A DNA stretch of 64,000 bases from Variovorax sp. UMC13 (GTDB lineage Bacteria; Pseudomonadota; Gammaproteobacteria; Burkholderiales; Burkholderiaceae_C), in NCBI RefSeq assembly GCF_014170375.1, contig NZ_LZZW01000030.1:1-64000 (forward strand). Reading direction: 5' to 3'. Positions 49,786 through 58,530 of the stretch are shown in pieces. How positions within the stretch are numbered: position 1 is the first letter of the stretch; each line of letters starts with the position of its first letter. Below the pieces are notes generated by a model, which did no database searches, was not told the origin of the DNA, and was given only the letters and a program-made list of their open reading frames with translations. The translations under genes and the position numbers were made by a program.

Positions 49786-50616
49786 TCAGTCCAGGGCCTG
49801 GCCCAGGAAGTCGCCGAAGGCGGCGTGGAAGCCGGCCTCGTTGTCCCACGGGATCATGTGGCCCGCATCGGGCACGCGCCGCTCCAGCAGCGCGGGCAGC
49901 AGGCCGCGCAGTTCGTCGACATCGGCCGGCCGCACCACGTCGCCGCGCTCCGCGGTGAGCAGCAGCGTCGGCACCGCGATGCGCGCAACATCGGCATGGA
50001 GGTCGTCGGTCTGGAAGGCCTCGAAGCTGGTCACGATGGCGCGCTCGTTGCAGGTGTGCAGCCATTGCGCGCGCAGGCGCAGCTGCGCCTCGCTCCAGCT
50101 GGGGCAGAAGGCGCGCATCTGCTCGAGCGAGATGCCGCGCTGCGCCAGGCGGATGGAGTCCACGTACCAGGGCAGCTGCGCGGGATAGGGCCGCCGGCCC
50201 GGACCCGAGACGGGCGGATCGACCGCCACCAGCCGCGTGAGCCCCTCGGGCCGCCGCGACGCGGCGCGCAGGCCGATGCGCCCGCCCATCGAATGGCCGA
50301 CGATCGCATAGCGCGGCAGCTCGAGCGCCTGCGCGAAGGCGATCACGTCGGCCACCTGCGCGTCGAGGCTGTAGTCGAGCGTGTCGGCGGCCTCGCTCAG
50401 GCCGCGGCCGCGCACGTCGAGCACATAGGTGTCGAAGTGGCGGCCGAAGCGCTCGGCCACGAAGCCCCAGGTGACGGCCGGGCTGGTGATGCCGGGAATC
50501 AGCACGATGACGTCGCGCCGCGCGCGCGCGCCTTCCGCACCGCCGTAGCGCAGGTAGTGCTGGCGGATGCCGTTGGCGTGGACCTGCGCGCCGTACAGCA
50601 AAGTGCTTTCGCTCAT
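49786..50616 (-). CDS. nicD: N-formylmaleamate deformylase
   Basis: Alpha/beta hydrolase of 276 residues that converts N-formylmaleamate to maleamate and formate. Nucleophile elbow GHSMGG with Ser109, acid in TAERGDVVRPADVDE and His in DAGHMIPWD. Starts MSESTLLYGAQVHANGIRQHYLRYGG, like NicD. ATGA overlap with nicE upstream. Confidence 0.94.
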   Translation of the reverse strand: MSESTLLYGAQVHANGIRQHYLRYGGAEGARARRDVIVLIPGITSPAVTWGFVAERFGRHFDTYVLDVRGRGLSEAADTLDYSLDAQVADVIAFAQALELPRYAIVGHSMGGRIGLRAASRRPEGLTRLVAVDPPVSGPGRRPYPAQLPWYVDSIRLAQRGISLEQMRAFCPSWSEAQLRLRAQWLHTCNERAIVTSFEAFQTDDLHADVARIAVPTLLLTAERGDVVRPADVDELRGLLPALLERRVPDAGHMIPWDNEAGFHAAFGDFLGQALD

Positions 50617-51380
50617 GCCGCCGCCTTCGGATAGGCGCCGGAGAGCAGCGCGCCCGCGCCTGGCACGATGGGCTCGAGGCCCAGCTGGCACAGCATGGCG
50701 TAGACGGTCGCGGCGGCAGCGGTGACGACCGGCTTGCCGGTGCGTGCCTCGACCTGCGCGATGGCCTGCAGCGAGGGCATCTGCACGCAGGCCGACAGCA
50801 CGATCACGTCGACGTCGTCGGTGGGCATGCCGGCCACGATGCCCGGCAGCTTGGCCGGATCGTGGCGCCCCACCTCGAGGTTGTCGGGGATCTCGAGCGC
50901 GCGCCAGTGCACCACCTCGAAGCCCTCGTGTGCGATGTAGTCGACCACCAGCTTCGTGAGCGGCAGCATGTAGGGCGCCACCAGCGCGATGCGCTTCGCG
51001 CCCAGCACGCGCAGCCCGTCGACCAGCGCGCCGGCGCTGCTGACCACCGGCGCCGCGCCCTGGTTGGCCGCGGTCACGCTCGCGAGCCGCTCCTGCGAGG
51101 CCCGGTGGTAGCCGTGGCCCATGGCCATGATGGCCACCAGGCAGGCGTAGCCGAGCACGTCGACACGCGCGTCGCTGAGCTCCAGCGCGCAGCGGTCGGA
51201 CTCGGCGTCCATGGCCGCCAGCTCCTCCTTGGTCACATGCTTCATGCGCATGCGCGCCGAATGGAAGGTGAAGCGCTCGGGCCGGATCTGCTCGCGCAGG
51301 CGCAGCATCGCCGGGATCTCGGTCTCCATGGTGGTGTTGGAGCTGGGCACGATCTGCCCGATGCGGTAGTTCGTCTTCAT
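50613..51380 (-). CDS. nicE: Maleate cis-trans isomerase
   Basis: Encodes 255 residues of the Asp/Glu racemase superfamily; isomerises maleate to fumarate. Catalytic cysteines Cys80 (GYACLVA) and Cys198 (LSACVQMPS), and VPSSNTTMETEIP at the N-terminus binds the substrate. Lies between nicC and nicD in one operon, completing the path from 6-hydroxynicotinate to fumarate. Confidence 0.95.
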   Translation of the reverse strand: MKTNYRIGQIVPSSNTTMETEIPAMLRLREQIRPERFTFHSARMRMKHVTKEELAAMDAESDRCALELSDARVDVLGYACLVAIMAMGHGYHRASQERLASVTAANQGAAPVVSSAGALVDGLRVLGAKRIALVAPYMLPLTKLVVDYIAHEGFEVVHWRALEIPDNLEVGRHDPAKLPGIVAGMPTDDVDVIVLSACVQMPSLQAIAQVEARTGKPVVTAAAATVYAMLCQLGLEPIVPGAGALLSGAYPKAAA

Positions 51381-51395
51381 CTTTTCTTCTCCGGT

Positions 51396-52625
51396 TCAGG
51401 CCGACACGGCCTCGGCATCGAATCGCTCGACGCAGCGTGTCGCGTCGTACTCGTAGACCCACTCGGCCTTGATGCCCACGGCGTTGGGGTTCTGTGCCTG
51501 CTGGCGCTGCATCTCCAGGTCGCGCTGGCGCAGTTCCTCGGGCGTGGAGAGGTGGTAGGTCCGGCCGCGTTCGCGCGCCTCCAGTTGCACGCGCGCGGTG
51601 CGCGGGCGGCGCTCCGCCTCGTAGGCCTGCAGCGCCGCCTCGATGTCGCCCGCGCGGTGCGCGAGCGCGGCGGCGAGCACGTAGGCGTCCTCGATCGCCA
51701 TCGCCGCGCCCTGCGACAGGAAGGGCAGCATCGGATGCGCGGCATCGCCCAGCAGCGTGACCCGGCCCTGCGACCACTGGGCCATCGGGTCGCGGTCGAA
51801 CAGGCCCCACTTGAAGGTCTGCGCGCTGTCCACGCGCTCGAACAGGTCGACGATGTCGCGGTGCCAGCCCTGGTAGGCGCCCAGCAGTTCCTCGCGGGTG
51901 CTGGGCTCGGTCCACGACTCCGCCACCCAGTCGGCGCTCTCGTTGACCGCCACGATGTTCACGGCCGCGCCGCCCTTGACGTAGTAGGTCACGATGTGCG
52001 CCTTCGGGCCCATCCAGAACGAGGCGTCCGGGCTCACGAAGGGCAAGGGATGCCGCTCGACCGGCACCAGCGCGCGCCAGCACATGTGGCCGGTGAAGCG
52101 CGCCGCGGTCTTGCCCCAGAGGCCGTCGCGCACCACCGAATGGATGCCGTCGGCGCCGACGATCAGGTCGGCCTCGAAGGACGAACCGTCGGCGAAGCGC
52201 GCGGTCGCGCCCTGCGGGCCCTGTTCGATGCCCACGCACTGCACGTTGAAGCGGACCTTGTCGGTCGGAATGCCCTCGCACAGGATGGCGTGCAGGTCGG
52301 CCCGGTGCACGTGATAGAAGCCGGCGCCGAACAGCCGCGGGCAGGTCTCGCGCAGCGGCGTGCGGAACAGTTCGCGCGCCGTGTCCCAGTTGCGCCCGAC
52401 CATCGCCTCGGGCAGGAAGCCGATGCGTTCGAGCGCCTCGCCCAGGCCCAGCGCCTGCAGCACCTTGGCCGCGTTGGGGGTCATCTGCACGCCCGCGCCG
52501 ATCTCGCCGAAGGCGGGCGCCCGCTCGAACAGGTGCGCGTCGATGCCGCGCAGGCGCAGGGCCCGCGCCAATGCCACGCCGCCGATGCCGGCGCCCACGA
52601 TCCCTACACGCAAGGGCTTGCTCAT
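51396..52625 (-). CDS. nicC: 6-hydroxynicotinate 3-monooxygenase
   Basis: FAD/NADH aromatic hydroxylase of 409 residues; decarboxylatively hydroxylates 6-hydroxynicotinate to 2,5-dihydroxypyridine. GIVGAGIGGVALARAL (FAD), GADGIHSVVR (DG motif) and GDAAHPMLPFLSQGAAMAIEDA. ATG at 52625 with GGAG six bases upstream is preferred to the adjacent GTG. First gene of the nic operon behind operator site 2. The NicAB hydroxylase that makes its substrate from nicotinate is not in this window. Confidence 0.94.
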   Translation of the reverse strand: MSKPLRVGIVGAGIGGVALARALRLRGIDAHLFERAPAFGEIGAGVQMTPNAAKVLQALGLGEALERIGFLPEAMVGRNWDTARELFRTPLRETCPRLFGAGFYHVHRADLHAILCEGIPTDKVRFNVQCVGIEQGPQGATARFADGSSFEADLIVGADGIHSVVRDGLWGKTAARFTGHMCWRALVPVERHPLPFVSPDASFWMGPKAHIVTYYVKGGAAVNIVAVNESADWVAESWTEPSTREELLGAYQGWHRDIVDLFERVDSAQTFKWGLFDRDPMAQWSQGRVTLLGDAAHPMLPFLSQGAAMAIEDAYVLAAALAHRAGDIEAALQAYEAERRPRTARVQLEARERGRTYHLSTPEELRQRDLEMQRQQAQNPNAVGIKAEWVYEYDATRCVERFDAEAVSA

Positions 52626-52659
52626 CACGATCTCCTTCGTACCGGACAGGGCCGGCGCT

Positions 52660-52686
52660 TAATAAATAAACAAACAATTAATTAAC
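52660..52686. promoter_or_regulatory. TetR operator-like site 2, nicC promoter region
   Basis: An A+T-only patch within a G+C-rich gap, containing CAATTAATT at 52675-52683 and a TTTGTTTATTTATT run on the minus strand. It is the only place for a nic operon promoter between the livF terminator and nicC. Confidence 0.6.
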
Positions 52687-52697
52687 GGGGAGGAAGA

Positions 52698-52721
52698 AGG
52701 CCGGCCTTCGAGGGCCGGCCT
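52698..52721 (-). terminator. Terminator of the liv operon
   Basis: AGGCCGGCC / GGCCGGCCT perfect 9-bp stem, TTCGAG loop, then TTCTTCC on the minus strand, 13 bases after the livF stop. It separates transport and nic operons. Confidence 0.7.
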
Positions 52722-52734
52722 CTTTCGCCCCGGC

Positions 52735-53496
52735 TCAGCCGCCCAGATAGGCGCTCAGCAAGGCGGTGTCCTCGAGCAGCTCGGCCGCTGGCCGCTCCGC
52801 CACGATGCGGCCGGTCTCGTAGACGTAGGCCCGCGCCGCGACCGACAGCGCGTTGTGCACGTTCTGCTCCACCAGCAGCACCGTCACGCCATGCGCGTGG
52901 ATCTCGCGCACGAAGTCGAACACCTCCTCGGCCATGCGCGGGCTCAGGCCCAGGCTGGGCTCGTCGAGCAGCAGCAGCGTGGGCTCCGACATCAGCGCGC
53001 GGCCGATCGCCAGCATCTGCTGCTCGCCGCCGCTGAGCGTGCCGGCCAGTTGCTTGTAGCGTTCCTTGAGCCGCGGGAAGCGGGCGTAGACCTTGGCGGC
53101 GCGCTCCTCCACCACCGTGGCCGACTTGCAGAGGTAGGCGCCGAGGGCCAGGTTCTCGTGCACCGTCATGGCGGGCCAGACGTGGCGCTCCTCGGGCGAC
53201 TGGGCGATGCCCTGCCCCACGATCCGGTCGGCCGGCATGCCACCGATGGCGTGGCCCTTGAACAGGATCTCGCCGCGCGTCGGCTTGAGCAGGCCCGAGA
53301 TCGCGCGCAGCGTCGTGCTCTTGCCCGCGCCGTTGGCGCCGATCAGCGCCACCACCTCGCCGGGCGCGATGCGCAGGTCGACGCCGTGCAGGGCCGCGGT
53401 CTTGCCATAGCTCACATGCAGCTGGCGCAGCGCCAGCAGCGGCTCGCCCGCAGGCGCGGCACCGGCCGGCGGCGAGCGTTCGAGGACGGCGCTCAT
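52735..53496 (-). CDS. livF: Branched-chain-type ABC transporter ATPase (LivF)
   Basis: Encodes 253 residues. GANGAGKST Walker A, LSGGEQQMLAIGRALM signature, LLLLDEPSLGLSP Walker B, VLLVEQNVHNAL switch. Paired with LivG as the second nucleotide-binding subunit of a HAAT-family importer. Overlaps livG by ATGA. Substrate probably a nicotinate-type compound judging by the shared operator. Confidence 0.93.
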   Translation of the reverse strand: MSAVLERSPPAGAAPAGEPLLALRQLHVSYGKTAALHGVDLRIAPGEVVALIGANGAGKSTTLRAISGLLKPTRGEILFKGHAIGGMPADRIVGQGIAQSPEERHVWPAMTVHENLALGAYLCKSATVVEERAAKVYARFPRLKERYKQLAGTLSGGEQQMLAIGRALMSEPTLLLLDEPSLGLSPRMAEEVFDFVREIHAHGVTVLLVEQNVHNALSVAARAYVYETGRIVAERPAAELLEDTALLSAYLGG

Positions 53497-54290
53497 GCCT
53501 TCTTCCCTCCGCCCAGGTAGGCCTCGACCACGCGCGGGTCGCCCTGCACCTGGGCCGGCGTGCCCTCGGCCAGCTTCTCTCCGAAATGCATCACGACCAC
53601 GCGGTCGGACACGGCCATCACCAGTCCCATGTTGTGCTCCACGATGAGGACCGACTGCACCAGCCGGCCCGGAAGGGTCTTGAGGATGTCGCCGAAGACG
53701 CGCGCCTCCTGGCTGTTGAGCCCGGCCGCGGGTTCGTCGAGCATCAGCACCTGCGGCTTGGCGGCCAGCGCGAGCGCGACCTCCAGCAGGCGCAGCTCGC
53801 CGCAGGACAGCACCGAGGCGGCGGTGTCCATGCGCTGCGACAGGCCCATGGTCTCGACGATGCGCGCGGCGCTGTCGCGCACCGCCTGCTCGGTCTCGCG
53901 CACCCGGCGGCCCGGAAAGAAGGTCTGCCACAGCGACTGGCGCGCTTCCAGGTAGTGGCCGGTGAGCACGTTCTCGAACACCGTCAGCGACTTCAGGATG
54001 TTGGTCTTCTGGAAGCTGCGCACGATGCCGCGGCGCGCCATGCGGAAGGGCTTCTCGCCGGTGACGTCGGCACCGCCATAGCGGACCTGGCCGGTGCTCG
54101 GCGTGTAGAAGCCGGTGATCAGGTTGAAGCAGGTGGTCTTGCCGGCGCCGTTGGGGCCGATCAGGCCCACGATCTCGCCCGGGCGCACGTCGAAGCTGAT
54201 GTCCTTGACGGCCTTGATGCCGCCGAAGGACTTGCCCAGGCCGCGCACTTCGAGCGTCGCGCCGGCCGGCAGGCTCAGGGCGGCGTTCAT
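53493..54290 (-). CDS. livG: Branched-chain-type ABC transporter ATPase (LivG)
   Basis: Encodes 265 residues. GPNGAGKTTCFNLITGF Walker A, MLDEPAAGLN Walker B, and VLSCGELRLLEVALAL as signature: LSCGE instead of the common LSGGQ or LSYGQ. IVEHNMGLVMAVSDRVVVM follows. Overlaps both neighbours by four bases. Confidence 0.93.
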   Translation of the reverse strand: MNAALSLPAGATLEVRGLGKSFGGIKAVKDISFDVRPGEIVGLIGPNGAGKTTCFNLITGFYTPSTGQVRYGGADVTGEKPFRMARRGIVRSFQKTNILKSLTVFENVLTGHYLEARQSLWQTFFPGRRVRETEQAVRDSAARIVETMGLSQRMDTAASVLSCGELRLLEVALALAAKPQVLMLDEPAAGLNSQEARVFGDILKTLPGRLVQSVLIVEHNMGLVMAVSDRVVVMHFGEKLAEGTPAQVQGDPRVVEAYLGGGKKA

Positions 54291-55276
54291 GCGGCTCTCC
54301 CGGTGGCCGGCGTCGCCAGCTTGGTCGATGCGGCTGTCGGCAGGCGCCGCTCGCGCCGCCGCTGCGCGAAGCCCATCAGGCCCTGCGGCAGGAACAGCAC
54401 GATGGCGATCACGGCCAGGCCGAAGATCGACAGCCGCAGCTCCTTGGTCTCGCGCAGGTACTCCTCGAGCAGCGTCACCAGCAGCGCGCCGATCAGCGGA
54501 CCGACCAACGTGCCCTTGCCGCCGATCAGCACCATGATGATCATGCTGATCATGAAGGCGAAGCGGAACATCTCCGGCCCGACGAAGGAGATGTAGTGCG
54601 CATAGAAGCCGCCGGCCATGCCCGACAGGAAGGCGCCGAGCACCAGCGCCAGCATCGAGTAGGTCAGCGGACGCACGCCGATCGACTGCGCGACGAAGCG
54701 GTTCTCGCGGATCGCCACGGCCGCGCGTCCGGCGTTGGAATGCACGAAGCGGTACGACAGGTACAGCGCGATGGCCAGCACGCCCCAGGCCACGGCGTAG
54801 TAGAACTGCTTGGCGCCGAGGTTGCCGGCCTCGGCCAGCATCGCGGGCTGCGGGATGCCCGCGATGCCCATCGGGCCGTTGGTCAGGCCGATCCAGTTGT
54901 CGGCGACCAGCCGCAGCACCTCGGCGAAGGACAGCGTCACGATCACGAAGAACGGGCCCTGCAGGCGCAGCGTGATGGCGCCGATCACCACGCCCATCGC
55001 CGCGGCCAGCGCGCCGGCCACCGGCACGGTGGCCCACATCGGCCAGCCGTGCTGCGTCGAGAGGATGGCCGCGGCATAGGCGCCGGTGCCCAGGAAGGCG
55101 GTGTGGCCCAGCGAGAACTCGCCGACGTAGCCGACCACCAGGTTCAGGCTGGTGGCCAGCACCGCGTAGAACAGCACGATGATGGCGATGTGCAGCAGGT
55201 ACTGGTCCCGCACCACGAAAGGCACCAGCGCGGCCAGCGCCAGGAAGCCGAAGAGGAAGTTGCGTTCGAATTTCAT
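54287..55276 (-). CDS. livM: Branched-chain-type ABC transporter permease (LivM)
   Basis: Encodes 329 residues with about nine hydrophobic helices. GYVGEFSLGHTAFLGTGAYAAAIL, GLTNGPMGIAGIPQP and FVGPEMFRFAFMISMIIMVLIGGKGTLVGPLIGA are LivM hallmarks. The C-terminal tail is basic and then Ala/Thr-rich. Overlaps livH and livG. Confidence 0.94.
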   Translation of the reverse strand: MKFERNFLFGFLALAALVPFVVRDQYLLHIAIIVLFYAVLATSLNLVVGYVGEFSLGHTAFLGTGAYAAAILSTQHGWPMWATVPVAGALAAAMGVVIGAITLRLQGPFFVIVTLSFAEVLRLVADNWIGLTNGPMGIAGIPQPAMLAEAGNLGAKQFYYAVAWGVLAIALYLSYRFVHSNAGRAAVAIRENRFVAQSIGVRPLTYSMLALVLGAFLSGMAGGFYAHYISFVGPEMFRFAFMISMIIMVLIGGKGTLVGPLIGALLVTLLEEYLRETKELRLSIFGLAVIAIVLFLPQGLMGFAQRRRERRLPTAASTKLATPATGRAA

Positions 55277-56145
55277 GCTCGCTCCGCGCGCTTGGAGAAC
55301 AGGCCGTAGGGCCTGAAGACGAGGGTCAGGATCACCAGCGCGAAGCCGATGATGTCGACCCAGCCGGTCGCGACGTAGCCGCCCCAGAGGGCCTCGGCCA
55401 CGCCCAGCAGCAGGCCGCCCGCGATCGCGCCGGCGAAGCTGCCCATGCCGCCGAGGATCACCACCACGAAGGCCTTCATGCTCACCAGCCCGCCCACCGA
55501 CACCTGGGCCGAATAGATCGAGCCCAGCAGCATGCCGGCCATCGAGGCGATCACGGTGCCCATCGCGAAGGTCGCGGCGTAGACGTTGGCGGTGCGGATG
55601 CCCACCAGCCGCGCGGCCATCGGGTCCTGGAAGGTGGCGCGCATCGAGCGGCCCAGGCGGGTCTTGTGGATGGTGAGCCAGGCCGCGACGATCAGCAGCG
55701 CGCACACCGCCACCGCGAACAGGCGCAGCTTGGTCAGCACGATCGGGCCGAGGAAAGCCGGGCCGGCGGAGATCGGCGCCTCGACCTTGAGCGGCGCGGT
55801 GCCGACCGCGAGCAGCGCGGTGTTGGCCAGGAAGATCGACAGGCCGATGGTCAGCAGGATGCCGGCCTCCTCGCCCTGGTCGCGGATGCGTTCGATCAGG
55901 AAGCGGTCGATGAGCCAGCCGAAGGCGCCCATCGCCACGGCCACCAGCAGCAGCCCGGTGAAGAAGTCGAGGCCGAGCCGCGTGGTGGCCCACCAGCCCA
56001 TCACGCCGCCGAGCATGTAGAGCTCGCCGTGGGCGAAGTTCACCACCCGCATGAGGCCGAGGATCAGGGTCAGGCCCAGCGCCGACAGCGCATAGAACGA
56101 ACCGGTCACGAGGCCGTTGGCGAGGTATTGCAGGAGCAGTTCCAT
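55273..56145 (-). CDS. livH: Branched-chain-type ABC transporter permease (LivH)
   Basis: Encodes 290 residues, eight or so hydrophobic helices. LANGLVTGSFYALSALGLTLILGLMRVVNFAHGELYMLGG is the family N-terminus and VVVILGGMGSFAGAIAGGLLLG the conserved permease loop. Starts 30 bases after the binding-protein gene livK. Confidence 0.95.
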   Translation of the reverse strand: MELLLQYLANGLVTGSFYALSALGLTLILGLMRVVNFAHGELYMLGGVMGWWATTRLGLDFFTGLLLVAVAMGAFGWLIDRFLIERIRDQGEEAGILLTIGLSIFLANTALLAVGTAPLKVEAPISAGPAFLGPIVLTKLRLFAVAVCALLIVAAWLTIHKTRLGRSMRATFQDPMAARLVGIRTANVYAATFAMGTVIASMAGMLLGSIYSAQVSVGGLVSMKAFVVVILGGMGSFAGAIAGGLLLGVAEALWGGYVATGWVDIIGFALVILTLVFRPYGLFSKRAERA

Positions 56146-56175
56146 CTGCGTTCCGATCAGCGGGCGCGCCGCGGC

Positions 56176-57312
56176 TCAGGGCTTCTCGGTGGGGGACTCG
56201 GCCACGACCTTCGGCTCCTTGCCGACGATCTGCACCAGCACCACGTCGAAGCCGTAGCCCTCGCCCTTCTCGGTGAAGCGGTAGCGGCCGTTGGGCGCCT
56301 GGTAGTCGGTCTTGCGCAGCGCGTCGCGGATTGCCTCGGGCTCGGCCTTGCCTGCGCGGGCGGCCGCTTCCATCAGGATGTTCAGCGCGTTGAAGCCGGC
56401 CGCGCCGTACTTGCCCGGCTTCTCCTTGTAGGCGGCCGCGTACTGGTCGACGAAGGCCTTGTTGCGCTCGCCCGGCATGCTCGACGCATAGGGCACGGCG
56501 GCGTAGACGCCTTCGGAGGCCGCGCCCGTGAGGCCGATGAAGTCGGCGGTGGCCCAGGAGCCGACGCCGAAGATCTTGGTGTTGAGGCCGAACTCCTTGA
56601 ACTGCTTGACCAGGATCGAGCCGTCCTGCGTCTCGGCGGCCACGAACACGCCGTCGGCCTTGGCCGCGCGCAGCTTGGTCAGCAGCGTGTAGAAGTCGGT
56701 CGCGCCGTGGTCGAAGTACTCCTTCATCACGGTCTTCACGCCCATGCCGGAGAGGTCCTTGGAGAAGTCCTCGACACCGCCGCGGCCCCAGTCGTCGTTG
56801 ACGCCGATGTAGGCCACGTTCTTGAGCTGCAGCTTGTCCGCGAGGATCTTGCTGAAGGTCTTGGACATCAGCCGGTCGGTCTCGGCCGAACGGAAGAAGT
56901 ACTGCATGCCCTTCTCGGTCAGGTCGGCCTTGGAGGACACGCCGCTGAGCAGCGGCACCTTGTACTTCTCGGCCACCGGCATGACCGCGGCCGTGGCCGA
57001 GCTGCAGAAGGCGCCGGTCACGGCCACCACCTTGTCGCGCTGGATCAGCTTCTCGGCCGCGTTCACCGAGTTGGCGGGGCGGCACTGGCCGTCCTCGATC
57101 ACCAGTTCGATCTTCTTTCCGCCCACGCCGCCGGCCGCGTTGCGCTGTTCGACCGCCAGCTTGGCGCCCGCCACGAAGGCCTGGCCGTTGTAGGCCACCG
57201 ATCCGGTCAGGGGCTGGATCACGCCGATCTTGACCGTGTCCTGCGCCCAGGCGCCGAGGCAGAAAGTCGGCAGCACCCACGCCGCTGCAAGGGATTTCCA
57301 TTGGAAGTTCAT
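56176..57312 (-). CDS. livK: Branched-chain-type ABC transporter binding protein (LivK)
   Basis: Encodes 378 residues. Signal peptide MNFQWKSLAAAWVLPTFCLGAWA-QD, then type I binding fold: IGVIQPLTGSVAYNGQAFVAGAKLAVEQRN, VTGAFCSSATAAVMPVAEKYKVPLLSG and DWGRGGVEDFSKDL. These relatives often bind aromatic acids rather than leucine. First gene of the transport operon behind two operator-like sites. Confidence 0.92.
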   Translation of the reverse strand: MNFQWKSLAAAWVLPTFCLGAWAQDTVKIGVIQPLTGSVAYNGQAFVAGAKLAVEQRNAAGGVGGKKIELVIEDGQCRPANSVNAAEKLIQRDKVVAVTGAFCSSATAAVMPVAEKYKVPLLSGVSSKADLTEKGMQYFFRSAETDRLMSKTFSKILADKLQLKNVAYIGVNDDWGRGGVEDFSKDLSGMGVKTVMKEYFDHGATDFYTLLTKLRAAKADGVFVAAETQDGSILVKQFKEFGLNTKIFGVGSWATADFIGLTGAASEGVYAAVPYASSMPGERNKAFVDQYAAAYKEKPGKYGAAGFNALNILMEAAARAGKAEPEAIRDALRKTDYQAPNGRYRFTEKGEGYGFDVVLVQIVGKEPKVVAESPTEKP

Positions 57313-57350
57313 GAGGTTCTCCTGAAAGAGCGTCTGCCGAGGCAGGACTT

Positions 57351-57374
57351 ACATAATTAATCGATCAATTAATT
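57351..57374. promoter_or_regulatory. TetR operator-like site 3, livK promoter
   Basis: AATTAATCGATCAATTAATT (57355-57374) is palindromic at 18 of 20 bases and contains CAATTAATT (57366-57374). Lies 43 bases upstream of the livK ATG. Confidence 0.7.
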
Positions 57375-57425
57375 TCAAGCGAAGTTTAAGGCGTGCACCG
57401 CGCCACGCCACAGGACTAACCCTGA

Positions 57426-57445
57426 CAATTAATTGATCGGTTAGT
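57426..57445. promoter_or_regulatory. TetR operator-like site 4, upstream of livK
   Basis: CAATTAATTGATCGGTTAGT; CAATTAATTG is a perfect 10-base palindrome. About 60 bases from site 3, so the two may act together or loop. Confidence 0.65.
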
Positions 57446-57582
57446 TAGCAATCTGCATGCCAGGCACGGCGCCGCTTTTCCGGCTCCGGCGGACGCTGCG
57501 GACAGGCTGGAAGGTGCGGGCCGCACCAGCACGCGGCGCCGCGCCCGCCATCGGGGCGTCGGCGGGCCGGCGGCGGCGTCGG

Positions 57583-58344
57583 TCAGGGATGCCGCTTGCG
57601 CCGCTCGGCCGGCGCGGCCTGCGGCGCCTTGGCGGCGCCCGCATCGGCGCGCTGCACCGCGGGTGGCATCTCGGGCGGAGCGCGCATCGACGGATGCGCA
57701 TCGCCCACCGACTCGCACACCGAGAGCAGCCGGCACGGCCCCTCGCCCACGGCCAGGTAGGCGTGCCCCATCGCGCTGTCGAAGTAGACCGAATCGCCGG
57801 GGTTGAGCACCACCGGCGCATAGAGCTCGGTGTGGAATTCGATGCGCCCTTCGAGCGCGTAGCTGAACTCCTCGCCGGGGTGGTGGATGAAGCCGCCGAA
57901 CTCGGCGAAGAACTCGTCGAGGCTGCGCGCGCGCACCTCGGTGACCATGGGCGTGAGCCGCTTGTTCAGCAGCTCGGTGGCGAGGTAGGTCTGGCTGTAG
58001 GTGCGGTTGCCCACCGCCATGCCTTCGCCGCGCCGCTGCACGATGCGCCGCCCCGCGCTGTAGCCCGCGGGCGTGGAGGGCACGCCGCGCGCACCGACCA
58101 CGGCCGCGCTGCCCGAGGGCTCGAGCACCTGCGCCATGTCGACGCCCAGCCCGCGGCTGATCAGGTGCAGCTTCTCGTACGACAGCGAGGCATGTCCTTT
58201 TTCCAATTTGGACAAAGTAGAAACCCCTAGTCCGGTCCGCGCGCTGACCTCGCCGAGCGTGAGGCCGAGCCGCTTGCGCAACGCGCGGATGGTTTCTCCC
58301 GGTGCATTGGATGCGGGGGCATGGGCAGAGGGGACTTCGATCAT
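57583..58344 (-). CDS. XRE-family regulator with C-terminal cupin
   Basis: Encodes 253 residues. HTH IRALRKRLGLTLGEVSARTGLGVSTLSKLEKGHASLSYEKLHLISRGLGVD (about 18-70), then a cupin domain (EFFAEFGGFIHHPGEEFSYALEGRIEFHTELYAPVVLNPGDSVYFDSAMGHAYLAVG). Such PuuR-like proteins sense small metabolites. The tail past residue 220 is Ala/Pro-rich and basic. Divergent from the TonB-receptor operon, its likely target. A TTTGTCC box outside and a GGACAAA box within its own HTH coding region look related. Confidence 0.92.
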   Translation of the reverse strand: MIEVPSAHAPASNAPGETIRALRKRLGLTLGEVSARTGLGVSTLSKLEKGHASLSYEKLHLISRGLGVDMAQVLEPSGSAAVVGARGVPSTPAGYSAGRRIVQRRGEGMAVGNRTYSQTYLATELLNKRLTPMVTEVRARSLDEFFAEFGGFIHHPGEEFSYALEGRIEFHTELYAPVVLNPGDSVYFDSAMGHAYLAVGEGPCRLLSVCESVGDAHPSMRAPPEMPPAVQRADAGAAKAPQAAPAERRKRHP

Positions 58345-58530
58345 GGGCTTTTTTTAGAGGTCCTAGGGCCGACACGGATGGCGGCTTCGAATCTAAACGC
58401 TATGGCAACTTTTGTCCATTTGGTGAATTTATACAAATAGGAAAATAAATTGCCAATATGGAAATTCATTTGTAGGATGCCGTCCGGATCGATCGCCGTC
58501 ACAACCCCCTCGATGGAGTGCCTCACCCAA
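58345..58530. promoter_or_regulatory. A+T-rich divergent regulatory region
   Basis: About 185 bases between the XRE-cupin regulator and the TonB receptor. Positions 58400-58475 are strikingly A+T-rich (TTTATACAAATAGG, AAAATAAATTGCC) and hold TTTGTCCATTTGG at 58411-58423. It must contain promoters for both directions and the regulator's operator; exact boxes are uncertain. Confidence 0.5.
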
